28,594 nt of DNA, taken from NCBI GenBank assembly GCA_023412855.1, contig JAEZRJ010000044.1, positions 1 through 28,594 on the forward strand, read 5' to 3'. This document shows, one piece after another, positions 15,314 to 23,685 of the stretch. This DNA is from Bacillota bacterium (GTDB taxonomy: Bacteria > Bacillota > Clostridia > Lachnospirales > Lachnospiraceae). Below the pieces are notes generated by a model, which saw only the letters and a list, made by a program, of their open reading frames with translations, made no database searches and had not been told where the DNA came from. Made by a program: the position numbers and the translations under genes. How positions within the stretch are numbered: the first letter of the stretch is position 1; each line of letters opens with the position of its first letter.

Positions 15314-15568
15314 ATGCAGGAAAAAACAATGGTAGCAGATACCCTAGCAGGTATTAACGGAGAACTCGTTCGTTTCGGCGAGATGATTCCTCAGACGGAG
15401 AACAAGGAACTGAAGCAGACATTAAAGCAATTCAGAAACACATGTGAGCAATCACAGGAAGAATTATATCAGATCGCAAGGGATAAATCATACTACGTAC
15501 CGGCTTCCAAAGCAACGCAGGAAGAGGTAGATCACGTAAAAGGTTTATTTACCAGTGGAGTGCTATAA
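15314..15568 (+). CDS. CotF-like spore coat protein, second partner
   Basis: An 84-aa protein with two or three helices (MVADTLAGINGELVRFGEMI, ENKELKQTLKQFRN, SQEELYQIARDKSYYVPASK). The ARDKSYYVPA stretch with following KATQEEVDHVK is typical of the C-terminal part of CotF-type proteins. It sits 12 bp after the 61-aa gene with its own ribosome binding site (GGAGGG at 15301-15306), so both are made from one message. Each has a normal start and stop, so this looks like a genuine gene pair and not a frameshifted single gene. Confidence 0.72.
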   Translation: MQEKTMVADTLAGINGELVRFGEMIPQTENKELKQTLKQFRNTCEQSQEELYQIARDKSYYVPASKATQEEVDHVKGLFTSGVL

Positions 15569-15586
15569 AATCAGGATATGTTATCC

Positions 15587-15616
15587 AAACGGCGTATGCG
15601 GTAAGCAACGCCGTTT
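15587..15616. terminator. Hairpin between the coat genes and the convergent acetyltransferase gene
   Basis: AAACGGCG (15587-15594) pairs perfectly with CGCCGTTT (15609-15616). There is no good T run on the plus strand, so it is a weak terminator candidate. A 10-bp tandem duplication (TAATAGAGCC twice, 15622-15641) follows just before the end of the minus-strand gene. Confidence 0.45.
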
Positions 15617-15644
15617 GTACATAATAGAGCCTAATAGAGCCTAT

Positions 15645-16244
15645 TTAAGAAGCGGATATATGAATATGTGTCACATAATATTCCTGCGGCACCATATACC
15701 TGTAAATCGCGTCAAAATCCGAAAGCAGCGTTTCCGGTGCAGGTGATTGCAGAACCGGAAGAAAAAGAATCTTATAATGTACGCCGAATATTTTTGCCAG
15801 AATATCCGCAAAATAAGCGCCATTCCTTTCATAAAAAGAGATTCGCTTATTTCTGATGATCCGCTCGCTTTCATCCCTTGCATAATCAGGATTTTCTGTC
15901 TCTATCAATATACCATCGCAATCCGTAATAGAATACTTCATCCTCTCAAGAAAATAAGAACCGATTCCCTCGCTGCGGTATTGTTCCATTACTGCAAAAT
16001 AATCCAACAAGATATTCCGGCACCCAGGCAGAACCGTAAAGAAAGCATAACATAAAAGCTCTGCATCCTTTTCCCTATACAACCCATAACCGGCATATCG
16101 TCCTTCCTCAGTCATCCGGCTGATGGAAGAAACCGGCTTCCGTTCATCTGCTGGAAAATGTCTCACAGAATGTGTAGTATATACGGAAATCAATTCCTCC
16201 TTAGTTAATTTATTGATTACTAAATCTTCTTTATTATTTATCAT
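15645..16244 (-). CDS. GNAT-family N-acetyltransferase
   Basis: A 199-aa protein with a GNAT core. Strand and helix around LLDYFAVMEQYRSEGIGSYF include the acetyl-CoA pyrophosphate loop (YRSEGIGS, Q/R-x-x-G-x-G type) at about residues 89-96. ETENPDYARDESERIIRNKRISFYERNGA is the late helix with the Tyr often used as general acid. The substrate cannot be told. It is on the minus strand, 77 bp downstream of rqcH, and might be read from the rqcH promoter. The C-terminal 40 residues extend beyond the usual core (about 150 aa). Confidence 0.85.
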   Translation of the reverse strand: MINNKEDLVINKLTKEELISVYTTHSVRHFPADERKPVSSISRMTEEGRYAGYGLYREKDAELLCYAFFTVLPGCRNILLDYFAVMEQYRSEGIGSYFLERMKYSITDCDGILIETENPDYARDESERIIRNKRISFYERNGAYFADILAKIFGVHYKILFLPVLQSPAPETLLSDFDAIYRYMVPQEYYVTHIHISAS

Positions 16245-16321
16245 TACATATAACTCCTAAATTCTTCTTTTTATCCTTATCCTACCTAATCATCCATTTT
16301 AATCTTTGCGGATATTTTCGT

Positions 16322-18061
16322 CTATTCGCATACCAGCTGCAAAGAACTGATATCTGAATCGATTACCATAGAATAGTTGGTATAATATACGACAAATCCG
16401 GGCTTTCCGCCATTGGGCTTTTTAATGTTTTTCTTTTCTGTATAATCAATTTCCACCTTATCCTGACCTTTTGCCTTAGAATAGTGGGCGGCAAGTCTGG
16501 ATGCCTCTTCAAAAGTACGGTCGGGCAGCTTGGCACCGCCTGACTTTACGATGACGTGGGAACCGGGAATGCCCTTGGCATGAAACCACCAGTCGTTGCC
16601 CGAAGCAAGCTTAAAGGTGATTTCTTCATTCTGATAATTGTTCTTTCCAACATAAATATGAAAGCCGTCGCTGCTCACATAATGGAAGGGCTTGCTCGTG
16701 ATTTTTTCTTTTTTTGCTCCGCCCTTTCTGCGGACATAACCGCTTTCGATTAACTCTTCCTTAATCTGGACGAGATCCGCTTCCATAAGGGCGATATCCA
16801 GGGCAGCACTGATGGATTCCAGATGATCGATTTCCGCCTTTACCTCAAGTGTCAATTCGGACAAGGCTTCCAAGGTACGTTTCAATTTGTTATATTTTTC
16901 GAAATATTTCTTCGCATTTTCCGAGGCGGTCAATGTAGGGTCCAAAGGAATAATGATTTCTTCGTTGGTATAATAATTCAGTGCCGTCAGGGACTTTGCG
17001 CCTGAGGCTACTCCATAGCCGTAGGTGTTTAGAAGCTCACCGTAGACCTTGTATTTTTCCCTCTTTTCAGTATCCTCCATCTGACGTATCTGCAAATCAT
17101 ACTTTTTGATATTCCGTTCCAAAGCAGTCTGCACGATCTTGCGCAAGTCCACAGATTTTTGGCGGATTCTTGTAACCGCATTTTTCTGTGCATAATATTC
17201 TTCCAGTACATAACTTATGGAAGAGCAGGGAACCGTATGGCTCTCCCCGTACATAGTCAGCGGTACAGAGGCAAATTCTGCCGGAGTCTTGTTTTCATAG
17301 ACGATGTTAGGAGAAAAATTCCCGTTTTTCACAGCGCGAATAAGGGCGGAAAATTCTGTAAAAAGGGCGTGCATGCTCTCAGGAGAAAGTGAGGCCACAG
17401 GATAATCTCCGTCAATCTTCGCGAGGTAGCAAAGCTCATGAGAAATTGTTGGTGAAAAGCCGGTATAAGAGCTGTAAATGGCTTTGTATACAGGCATGCT
17501 CTTCTTGCCGATTTGAAAGGCGAAATCTTCTTCAGAGGCAGTAAGCGGATCCGCCTTGTCCATAGTCTCCGGTATAAAATAGGGTCTGCCGGGCAGCACC
17601 TCCCGGACGCTGCTGACCATGCCCGAAATGTGCTTTATGCTGTCAATGATCATATTTTCATCATTGACAAAAATAATATTACTGTGCTTTCCCATAATTT
17701 CAACGATAAGCTTCTTCGTACATAAATCGCCAAGCTCGTTTAAATGTTCGATTCCTATTTCAACGATACGTTCCAGCCCCGGTTGGGTGACGCTACAGAT
17801 TCTGCCGTTTTGAATGTGTTTCCTAAGCAGCATACAAAAACCCGGTGCGGTCAAGGGACTTTGCTTATTGCTGTCCGTCAAATAAATCAGGGGAAGGGAA
17901 GCTCCTGCGGAAATGAAAAGCCTTTTCTGACCACCATTTACCTTTATGGTAAGAAGGAGTTCGTCACTTTCCGGCTGTGCGATCTTATATATGCGCCCTC
18001 CTAAAAGACTGTCATTTAAATCCTTTACAATATTAGCAATGGTAATTCCATCGAATGCCAT
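16322..18061 (-). CDS. rqcH: Ribosome quality control factor RqcH (NFACT family, FbpA-like)
   Basis: A 579-aa protein, close to the length of Bacillus RqcH. It begins MAFDGITIANIVKDLNDSLL, the typical NFACT-N start. A long charged coiled coil follows (about residues 290-450), then the NFACT-R domain with EITFKLASGNDWWFHAKGIP and GSHVIVKSGG near residue 500. RqcH binds the 50S subunit carrying a stalled nascent chain and directs addition of C-terminal Ala tails for degradation. Older annotations call it a fibronectin-binding protein. The start is supported by GAGAGG on the minus strand and the promoter at 18107-18135. It is divergent from the yicC operon. Confidence 0.95.
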   Translation of the reverse strand: MAFDGITIANIVKDLNDSLLGGRIYKIAQPESDELLLTIKVNGGQKRLFISAGASLPLIYLTDSNKQSPLTAPGFCMLLRKHIQNGRICSVTQPGLERIVEIGIEHLNELGDLCTKKLIVEIMGKHSNIIFVNDENMIIDSIKHISGMVSSVREVLPGRPYFIPETMDKADPLTASEEDFAFQIGKKSMPVYKAIYSSYTGFSPTISHELCYLAKIDGDYPVASLSPESMHALFTEFSALIRAVKNGNFSPNIVYENKTPAEFASVPLTMYGESHTVPCSSISYVLEEYYAQKNAVTRIRQKSVDLRKIVQTALERNIKKYDLQIRQMEDTEKREKYKVYGELLNTYGYGVASGAKSLTALNYYTNEEIIIPLDPTLTASENAKKYFEKYNKLKRTLEALSELTLEVKAEIDHLESISAALDIALMEADLVQIKEELIESGYVRRKGGAKKEKITSKPFHYVSSDGFHIYVGKNNYQNEEITFKLASGNDWWFHAKGIPGSHVIVKSGGAKLPDRTFEEASRLAAHYSKAKGQDKVEIDYTEKKNIKKPNGGKPGFVVYYTNYSMVIDSDISSLQLVCE

Positions 18062-18106
18062 ATAAATACCTCTCTTTACAACTTGATAAATAATGCTATG
18101 GGTTAG

Positions 18107-18135
18107 ATTCTACAATATTTTGCATTGTATTTCAA
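18107..18135 (-). promoter_or_regulatory. Promoter of rqcH
   Basis: On the minus strand, TTGAAA (complement of 18130-18135), a 17-bp spacer and TAGAAT (complement of 18107-18112). It lies about 46 bp before the rqcH start. Confidence 0.6.
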
Positions 18136-18163
18136 CTGTATGCGTGTTTTTCGGCGGTTCATC

Positions 18164-18192
18164 TTGACGAGGCGGAATTGGTATTCTATAAT
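18164..18192 (+). promoter_or_regulatory. Promoter of the yicC-remA-gmk-rpoZ operon
   Basis: TTGACG (18164-18169), a 17-bp spacer and a perfect TATAAT (18187-18192). The start codon of yicC is 45 bp further on. This is one of the best promoter matches in the window. Confidence 0.75.
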
Positions 18193-18236
18193 AATATGAA
18201 GTACGCATAGGGCGTGCAGTTGGAGAGGGTAAATCG

Positions 18237-19115
18237 ATGATCAAGAGCATGACTGGCTTCGGAAGATACGAAGCGGCGGAGGCCGACCGCAAGATTACGG
18301 TAGAGATGAAATCCGTCAACCACAGATATTTGGATGTAAATATTAAGATGCCCAAAAAACTCAACTTTTTCGAGGCAGCAATCCGCGCCGAGCTGAAAAA
18401 TTATATTCAGAGAGGAAAAGTTGATATTTTCATTACGTATGAGGATTTTACGGAAAACAACGTCTGTATCAAATATAATAAGGACATTGCTGCCGAATAT
18501 ATGGGATACTTGAAGCAAATGGCAGAGGATTTCCATCTGGATAATGATATTCGCGTTTCTGCTCTTTCCAGATATCCGGAGGTGCTGGCAATGGAAGAGC
18601 AGAGCCCGGATGAAGCGGAAATATGGAAGGTTTTGGATAAGGCGATCAAGGGTGCCTCGGAGAATTTTGTGGAGACGAGGATAAAAGAAGGAGAAAATCT
18701 CAGGGAAGATTTGATCAATAAGCTGAATGTCATGCTTTCTCACGTGGAATTCATTACGGAGCGTTCTCCCCAGCTGGTTACCGAATATAAGGACAAGCTC
18801 CACGAAAAAGTAAGGGAGCTTTTAGAAGATGCGCAGGTGGATGAGAACAGACTTCTAATGGAGGTTACTCTTTTTGCGGATAAGGTTTGCGTGGATGAAG
18901 AGCTGGTGCGTTTAAAGAGCCATATCGAGACGACAAAGAGCACTTTGGTCGAGGGTGGAAGCATCGGAAGAAAGCTGGACTTCATCGCACAAGAGATGAA
19001 CAGAGAGGCCAATACGATACTGTCGAAAGCTAACGATTTGGAGATTTCTAACCGTGCCATCGAATTGAAGACGGAGATAGAAAAAGTCCGTGAACAGATA
19101 CAGAATATAGAGTAG
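18237..19115 (+). CDS. yicC: YicC/YloC-family endoribonuclease
   Basis: A 292-aa protein starting MIKSMTGFGRYEAAEADRKI, the hallmark of the YicC family, with SVNHRYLDVNIKMPK at about residue 27. The C-terminal DUF1732 region (LDFIAQEMNREANTILSKAN and IELKTEIEKVREQIQNIE) is complete. Family members are RNA endonucleases. The position before remA, gmk and rpoZ is the common Firmicutes order. The ribosome binding site is GGAGAGGG at 18221-18228. Confidence 0.94.
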   Translation: MIKSMTGFGRYEAAEADRKITVEMKSVNHRYLDVNIKMPKKLNFFEAAIRAELKNYIQRGKVDIFITYEDFTENNVCIKYNKDIAAEYMGYLKQMAEDFHLDNDIRVSALSRYPEVLAMEEQSPDEAEIWKVLDKAIKGASENFVETRIKEGENLREDLINKLNVMLSHVEFITERSPQLVTEYKDKLHEKVRELLEDAQVDENRLLMEVTLFADKVCVDEELVRLKSHIETTKSTLVEGGSIGRKLDFIAQEMNREANTILSKANDLEISNRAIELKTEIEKVREQIQNIE

Positions 19116-19127
19116 GTTAAAAATACC

Positions 19128-19388
19128 ATGAATAAGTTGATTCATATTGGTTTTGGGAATATAGTAAATACCGGTAAGATAATTGCAATAGTCAGTCCGG
19201 ATTCTGCGCCTGTAAAGCGTATGGTGCAAAATGCGAAGGAGTCAGGAACGGCGATTGATGCGACACAGGGGAGAAAAACGAAAGCGGTACTTGTTATGGA
19301 AAATAATCAGTTGGTATTATCGGCACTTCTGCCGGAGACAATTGCGAACAGGGCACAGGCAGAAAGTGGAGAAACAGATGAAACGTAA
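19128..19388 (+). CDS. remA: RemA-like regulator (DUF370)
   Basis: An 86-aa protein matching the RemA/DUF370 family: LIHIGFGNIVNTGKIIAIVS, PDSAPVKRMVQNAKESGTAIDATQGRKTKAVLVMEN, LSALLPETI. In Bacillus, RemA is a DNA-binding activator of matrix and osmoprotection genes that forms ring-shaped oligomers. That this copy does the same is inference. It sits 12 bp after yicC and overlaps gmk by 11 bp, the conserved arrangement. The tail after LLPETI is a short acidic extension. Confidence 0.9.
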   Translation: MNKLIHIGFGNIVNTGKIIAIVSPDSAPVKRMVQNAKESGTAIDATQGRKTKAVLVMENNQLVLSALLPETIANRAQAESGETDET

Positions 19389-20013
19389 GGGAATTTTAGT
19401 AGTAGTGTCGGGCTTTTCGGGGGCCGGCAAAGGAACCTTGATGGAGCAGCTTCTTAAGACATATGATAATTACTCATTGTCCATATCGATGACGACCCGG
19501 GCACCGAGACCGAAGGAGCGGGAGGGCAGAGAATACTTTTTCGTGACGAAGGAAAGTTTCGAGAAAGAGATAAAGCAGGATGGATTGATTGAATACGCGA
19601 CCTATTGCGAGAATTACTATGGCACGCCCAGAAGGTATGTGGAGGAGCAGCTTAACAGGGGCAAGGATATCATTTTGGAGATAGAGATTCAAGGAGCTCT
19701 TAAGATAAAGGAGAAATTTCCCACCGCACTTTTGCTGTTCGTCATGCCGCCGTCGGCGAAGGAATTGGAAAAGCGTCTGACTAAGAGAGGAACGGAGACT
19801 CCGGAGGTAATCGAAAGGCGACTCCACCGAGCTGTGGAAGAGGCACGGGGAATAGAAAAATATGATTTTATCGTGGTTAACGATGATTTGGAATCATGTA
19901 CGAGGCAACTGCATAATCTGATTACGGCAGCACATAACGCCCCGATTAGAAATGAAGAATTTATAGAAAATATGAGACAAGAGCTTAACGCCCTTGTGAA
20001 AGGAGAAAAATAA
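19378..20013 (+). CDS. gmk: Guanylate kinase
   Basis: A 211-aa enzyme converting GMP to GDP with ATP. The P-loop is SGFSGAGKGT (residues 10-19), the GMP-binding region is TTRAPRPKEREGREYFFVTK, and the lid is RLTKRGTETPEVIERRL. The frame is open 49 codons further upstream inside remA, but the ATG at 19378, preceded by GTGGAG at 19366-19371, gives the standard N-terminus. Its stop overlaps the rpoZ start. Confidence 0.97.
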   Translation: MKRKGILVVVSGFSGAGKGTLMEQLLKTYDNYSLSISMTTRAPRPKEREGREYFFVTKESFEKEIKQDGLIEYATYCENYYGTPRRYVEEQLNRGKDIILEIEIQGALKIKEKFPTALLLFVMPPSAKELEKRLTKRGTETPEVIERRLHRAVEEARGIEKYDFIVVNDDLESCTRQLHNLITAAHNAPIRNEEFIENMRQELNALVKGEK

Positions 20014-20261
20014 TGTTACATCCATCTTATTCTGATTTAATGAAAGTAGTAAATAGCGAGGTAGAGCCGGGAGAAGCTCCGGTAGTCAATAGCAGATATT
20101 CTATTGTTATGGCGACCTCTAAGCGTGCGAGACAATTGATCGCAGGTGAAGATGCTTTGGTGGACGACGAAGGAAAGAAACCTCTGTCCGTTGCGGTAGA
20201 AGAATTAAATCAGGGGAAAATAAAGATTTTGAGCGAGGATGAAGCTCAGTCTGAAAAATAA
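20013..20261 (+). CDS. rpoZ: RNA polymerase omega subunit
   Basis: An 82-aa protein with the omega signature NSRYSIVMATSKRARQLIAG and PLSVAVEELNQGKIKI. It supports assembly of RNA polymerase. It starts on the last base of the gmk stop region (TAATG), so it is translationally coupled. The ribosome binding site AAAGGAG lies inside the end of gmk. A hairpin follows before rimO. Confidence 0.95.
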   Translation: MLHPSYSDLMKVVNSEVEPGEAPVVNSRYSIVMATSKRARQLIAGEDALVDDEGKKPLSVAVEELNQGKIKILSEDEAQSEK

Positions 20262-20277
20262 CCGATTGGAAATTTTG

Positions 20278-20298
20278 TGCCCGTGAATTATACGGGCA
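20278..20298 (+). terminator. Hairpin between rpoZ and rimO
   Basis: TGCCCGT (20278-20284) pairs with ACGGGCA (20292-20298), followed by a broken T-rich stretch (TATTCATTTT). It may act as a weak terminator or attenuator between the nucleotide/RNAP genes and rimO; the T tract is poor. Confidence 0.45.
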
Positions 20299-20319
20299 TA
20301 TTCATTTTGAGGAGCACAT

Positions 20320-21657
20320 ATGAAAATTTTATTTGTATCACTGGGATGTGATAAAAATCTGGTGGATTCCGAGGTAATGCTTGGAATGCTGTCGGAAAAG
20401 GGGTATTCATTTACGGACGACGAGACGCAGGCTGATATTATTGTAGTCAATACGTGCTGTTTTATAGGCGATGCGAAAGAGGAAAGCATTAATACGATTT
20501 TGGAAATGGCAGAGTTAAAAAAGACCGGACAATTAAAAGCCCTAATTGTGACGGGGTGCCTGGCCCAGCGTTATCAGAAGGAAATTCAGGAAGAAATAGA
20601 GGAAGTGGATGCAATCATCGGCACGTCGGCCATCGACAAGATCGTGGAGACCGTGGAGTCGGTACTGGCAGGAAAGGGAGAGAATCATATAGAGCCTTTG
20701 GATGCAGAGCCTCTTGGAGATAAAAAGCGCGTTGTGACTACGGGAGGGCATTATGCATATCTGAAAATTGCGGAAGGGTGTGAAAAGCATTGTACCTACT
20801 GCATTATTCCTAAGGTCAGAGGCAACTACCGAAGTGTTCCCATGGAAAAACTCGTATCCGAGGCGAAGAAACTGGCGGAAGACGGCGTGAAGGAACTCGT
20901 GCTGGTAGCACAGGAGACGACGCTTTATGGCAAGGATCTGTACGGAGAAAAAAGGTTGCCCCAATTGCTTCGTAAGCTTTGTGAGATCTCAGGAATTCAC
21001 TGGATTCGTATTCTATACTGTTATCCGGAAGAAATTACGGATGAATTGATAGAAACCATAAAGCAGGAAAAGAAAATTTGCAATTATCTGGACATTCCCA
21101 TTCAGCATGGTTCAGATACCATTTTACGGCGTATGGGAAGGCGGACAGACAGCGGAGAAATAAGACAGATCGTTCAGAAACTGCGAAGCAGCATTCCGGA
21201 TATATGCCTTCGGACGACACTGATTACCGGTTTCCCGGGAGAGACGGAGGCGGACCACGAGACTTTGCTGGAATTTGTAGAGGAGATGAAATTCGACCGT
21301 CTGGGAGTATTCACCTATTCGCCGGAGGAGGATACGCCGGCTGCCGGGATGGAAGACCAGGTACCGGAGGAAGTCAAGGAAGAAAGAAAAGCGCAGATTA
21401 TGGAGCTGCAGCAGGATATCGCTTACGAGGCGGCAGAAAATATGGTAGGAAAGATGCTGTATGCGATGATAGAGGGCAAGGTGGCGGATGAGGACGCGTA
21501 TGTTGCCAGAACCTATAAGGATGCCCCTAACGTTGACGGCTATTTGTTTATCAATACGCAGGAGACGCTGATGAGCGGAGCTTTCATAAAGGTGAGAGTG
21601 ACCGGTTCTTATGAATATGATTTGATAGGAGAGATATGTGATGAATTTACCGAATAA
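20320..21657 (+). CDS. rimO: Ribosomal protein S12 methylthiotransferase
   Basis: A 445-aa radical-SAM enzyme that adds a methylthio group to an Asp of ribosomal protein S12. The N-terminal UPF0004 domain has the three cluster cysteines C10, C46 and C80. The radical-SAM cluster is CEKHCTYC (C154, C158, C161). A C-terminal TRAM-type domain follows from about residue 375. VSLGCDKNLVDSE at the N-terminus separates RimO from MiaB. The ribosome binding site is GAGGAG at 20309-20314. The pgsA start overlaps its end by 17 bp. Confidence 0.96.
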   Translation: MKILFVSLGCDKNLVDSEVMLGMLSEKGYSFTDDETQADIIVVNTCCFIGDAKEESINTILEMAELKKTGQLKALIVTGCLAQRYQKEIQEEIEEVDAIIGTSAIDKIVETVESVLAGKGENHIEPLDAEPLGDKKRVVTTGGHYAYLKIAEGCEKHCTYCIIPKVRGNYRSVPMEKLVSEAKKLAEDGVKELVLVAQETTLYGKDLYGEKRLPQLLRKLCEISGIHWIRILYCYPEEITDELIETIKQEKKICNYLDIPIQHGSDTILRRMGRRTDSGEIRQIVQKLRSSIPDICLRTTLITGFPGETEADHETLLEFVEEMKFDRLGVFTYSPEEDTPAAGMEDQVPEEVKEERKAQIMELQQDIAYEAAENMVGKMLYAMIEGKVADEDAYVARTYKDAPNVDGYLFINTQETLMSGAFIKVRVTGSYEYDLIGEICDEFTE

Positions 21658-22177
21658 GTTAACTATTTTCAGAGTAATTATGATTCCTTTTTTTGTGTTT
21701 TTTGTACTGGTTCCCGTTGCGGGAGAAGCGAGCAAATGGATCGCTTTAACTATATTTATTATAGCAAGCCTTACGGATTGGCTGGATGGATATCTTGCGA
21801 GGAAGAATAATCTTGTAACAAATTTCGGGAAGTTTATGGATCCCCTTGCGGATAAGCTGCTCGTATGTTCGGCACTCATCTGCTTGGTGGAGCTTAAGAG
21901 CATTCCGTCCTGGATCGTCATCGTTATCATTGCCCGCGAGTTCATTATCAGCGGTTTCCGCCTGGTGGCTTCCGATAATGGTGTGGTCATTGCAGCAAGC
22001 TATTGGGGAAAATTCAAGACCACCTTCCAAATGATAATGATTTGCCTTATGATTGCTGGTTTGGAGCCTTTGAGATTGCTTACGACTATCGTTATGTGGG
22101 TTGCGCTTATATTGACGGTGGTTTCTTTGGTGGATTATATTGTAAAAAATAAAGAAATAATGAAAGATGTCAAATAA
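21641..22177 (+). CDS. pgsA: CDP-diacylglycerol-glycerol-3-phosphate 3-phosphatidyltransferase
   Basis: A 178-aa membrane enzyme making phosphatidylglycerol-phosphate. The CDP-alcohol phosphotransferase motif is perfect: D49-G50-x2-A53-R54-x8-G63-x3-D67-x3-D71, within DWLDGYLARKNN and GKFMDPLADK. About five to six hydrophobic segments are visible. The ATG at 21641 with AGGAGA at 21627-21632 was chosen over the adjacent in-frame GTG at 21638. It overlaps rimO and is followed by a repeat element and not a terminator. Confidence 0.95.
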   Translation: MNLPNKLTIFRVIMIPFFVFFVLVPVAGEASKWIALTIFIIASLTDWLDGYLARKNNLVTNFGKFMDPLADKLLVCSALICLVELKSIPSWIVIVIIAREFIISGFRLVASDNGVVIAASYWGKFKTTFQMIMICLMIAGLEPLRLLTTIVMWVALILTVVSLVDYIVKNKEIMKDVK

Positions 22178-22204
22178 TTGTAGTATAATTGAAATAGAAA
22201 TGTT

Positions 22205-22337
22205 GTTACTGTTCACACAGTAGCTTAACACTTGCTGTTAAGCTGCGTAAGAACGTGATTCAAGAGATGATTTCTGCTTCGCGGAGCGAATTAAAATGCA
22301 GAAATCATATGTTACTGAGAACGGAGTGAACAGTAAC
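22205..22337. repeat. Extragenic palindromic repeat, copy 1
   Basis: A 133-bp element closed by the perfect 12-bp inverted repeat GTTACTGTTCAC (22205-22216) and GTGAACAGTAAC (22326-22337). Inside are AGCTTAACA/TGTTAAGCT (22222-22244) and TGATTTCTGC (22268-22277) with GCAGAAATCA (22298-22307). The second pair encloses the small hairpin TTCGC-GGA-GCGAA (22278-22290). The middle and right end recur at 25119-25242. It lies between pgsA and cinA and has no coding frame of note. Confidence 0.85.
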
Positions 22338-22396
22338 GCAATGTTAGCCCGGGCGGGCGAAGAGCGGCCAATGTGTGCCGTAATGAGGATGAAAAA

Positions 22397-23662
22397 ATGG
22401 TAGTGGAATTAATCGCGGTAGGAACAGAGCTATTGCTGGGTAATATAGTAAATACGAATGCCGCTTACCTTTCCGAAAGATGTGCGGATTTGGGGTTGTC
22501 CTGCTTTTATCAGAGCGTGGTCGGAGACAACGAAGAGCGCCTTGCAAATGTAATAAAGACTGCACTTGGACGTTCGGATATCGTTATACTTTCCGGTGGA
22601 TTGGGCCCTACGGCGGACGATTTGACCAAGGAGACCGCGGCGAAGGTGATGGGCAGGAAATTGGAGCTGCACGAGCCTTCCAGAAGGTCGATCGAGGAAT
22701 TCTTCCAGAGGAGAAATCTGGAGCTGACGGAAAATAACTGGAAGCAGGCAATGGTGCCGGAGGGCGCTATCGTGGTAGACAATGAGAACGGTACTGCTCC
22801 AGGCGTGATCATAGAAGGAAAGGGCAAGAAGGTAATTCTTCTTCCCGGCCCCCCGAACGAATTAGTACCGATGTTTGAAAAAAGTATTATCCCATATTTA
22901 TCGGGAGAAAAAAATGGGACCATCTATTCCCGGACGGTAAAAATCTGCGGCGTCGGGGAGAGCAAGGTGGAGACGGTAGTAAAGGATTTGATCGATGGAC
23001 AGAGTAACCCAACCATTGCTCCTTATGCGAAAAACAGCGAGGTACACCTCCGTGTGACAGCCAGTGCTGCAGATGAAGGAGAAGCGCAGAAGCTTCTTAC
23101 GCCTGTGCTCGATGAACTGCTGGGGCGGTTTGGAAGCAATGTTTATACAATGGACATAAATGTGACCTTGGAAAAGGCAGTAGTCGATTTGCTTGAGGAG
23201 AGACATTTGACCGTGAGCACGGCAGAATCCTGTACAGGAGGAATGCTTGCAGCAAGACTTATTAATGTTCCCGGCGTATCTAACACCTATAAATCGGGAT
23301 ATATTACCTATTCCAATAAGGCAAAAAGAAAGGTGCTCGGCGTAAAGAAGTCTCTGCTTGAGAAAAAGGGCGCAGTCAGCGAAGAGACAGCGGTGGCGAT
23401 GGCAAAAGGAGCTGCTGCGATTTCAAAGGCGGACGTGGCGGTGGCGGTTACCGGAATTGCAGGACCGGACGGCGGAACAAAGGAGAAGCCTGTGGGCCTT
23501 GTATATATCGCATGTAATGTGTGCGGAAAGGTAACGGTAAAAAAATACCACTTTAGCGGAAATCGGGCGAAGATAAGGGAAACTACGGTGTCTAACGCAT
23601 TGATTCTGATGAGACAGTGTATTTTGAAGCATGATGAAGAGACGGCTTTCGGTAAGAAATAA
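22397..23662 (+). CDS. cinA: CinA-family protein (nicotinamide-nucleotide amidohydrolase)
   Basis: A protein of 421 aa from the ATG at 22397 (GAGGA at 22385-22389). The N-terminal molybdopterin-binding-like domain begins MVVELIAVGTELLLGNIVNT and contains SGGLGPTADDLTKE. The C-terminal PncC-type domain has TAESCTGGMLAARL, SGYITYSNKAKRKVLGV and GIAGPDGGTKEKPVGLVYI, with the serine and threonine-rich active-site motifs. Family members deamidate nicotinamide mononucleotide, recycling the product of DNA ligase. In some Firmicutes the gene is linked to recA and competence, and it is close to recA here too. A further 8 codons upstream are open but lie in non-conserved sequence. Confidence 0.95.
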   Translation: MVVELIAVGTELLLGNIVNTNAAYLSERCADLGLSCFYQSVVGDNEERLANVIKTALGRSDIVILSGGLGPTADDLTKETAAKVMGRKLELHEPSRRSIEEFFQRRNLELTENNWKQAMVPEGAIVVDNENGTAPGVIIEGKGKKVILLPGPPNELVPMFEKSIIPYLSGEKNGTIYSRTVKICGVGESKVETVVKDLIDGQSNPTIAPYAKNSEVHLRVTASAADEGEAQKLLTPVLDELLGRFGSNVYTMDINVTLEKAVVDLLEERHLTVSTAESCTGGMLAARLINVPGVSNTYKSGYITYSNKAKRKVLGVKKSLLEKKGAVSEETAVAMAKGAAAISKADVAVAVTGIAGPDGGTKEKPVGLVYIACNVCGKVTVKKYHFSGNRAKIRETTVSNALILMRQCILKHDEETAFGKK

Positions 23663-23685
23663 GAACATCATGGGGAGGATGGATT

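Noticed and set aside
15668..16055. Plus-strand frames opposite the GNAT gene
   Set aside because: The minus-strand protein has the acetyl-CoA binding motif and a proper start; the plus-strand frames have neither.
21124..21990. Long minus-strand frame of 288 codons across rimO and pgsA
   Set aside because: It lies opposite two well-supported genes with conserved motifs in frame. The translation has no recognisable features.
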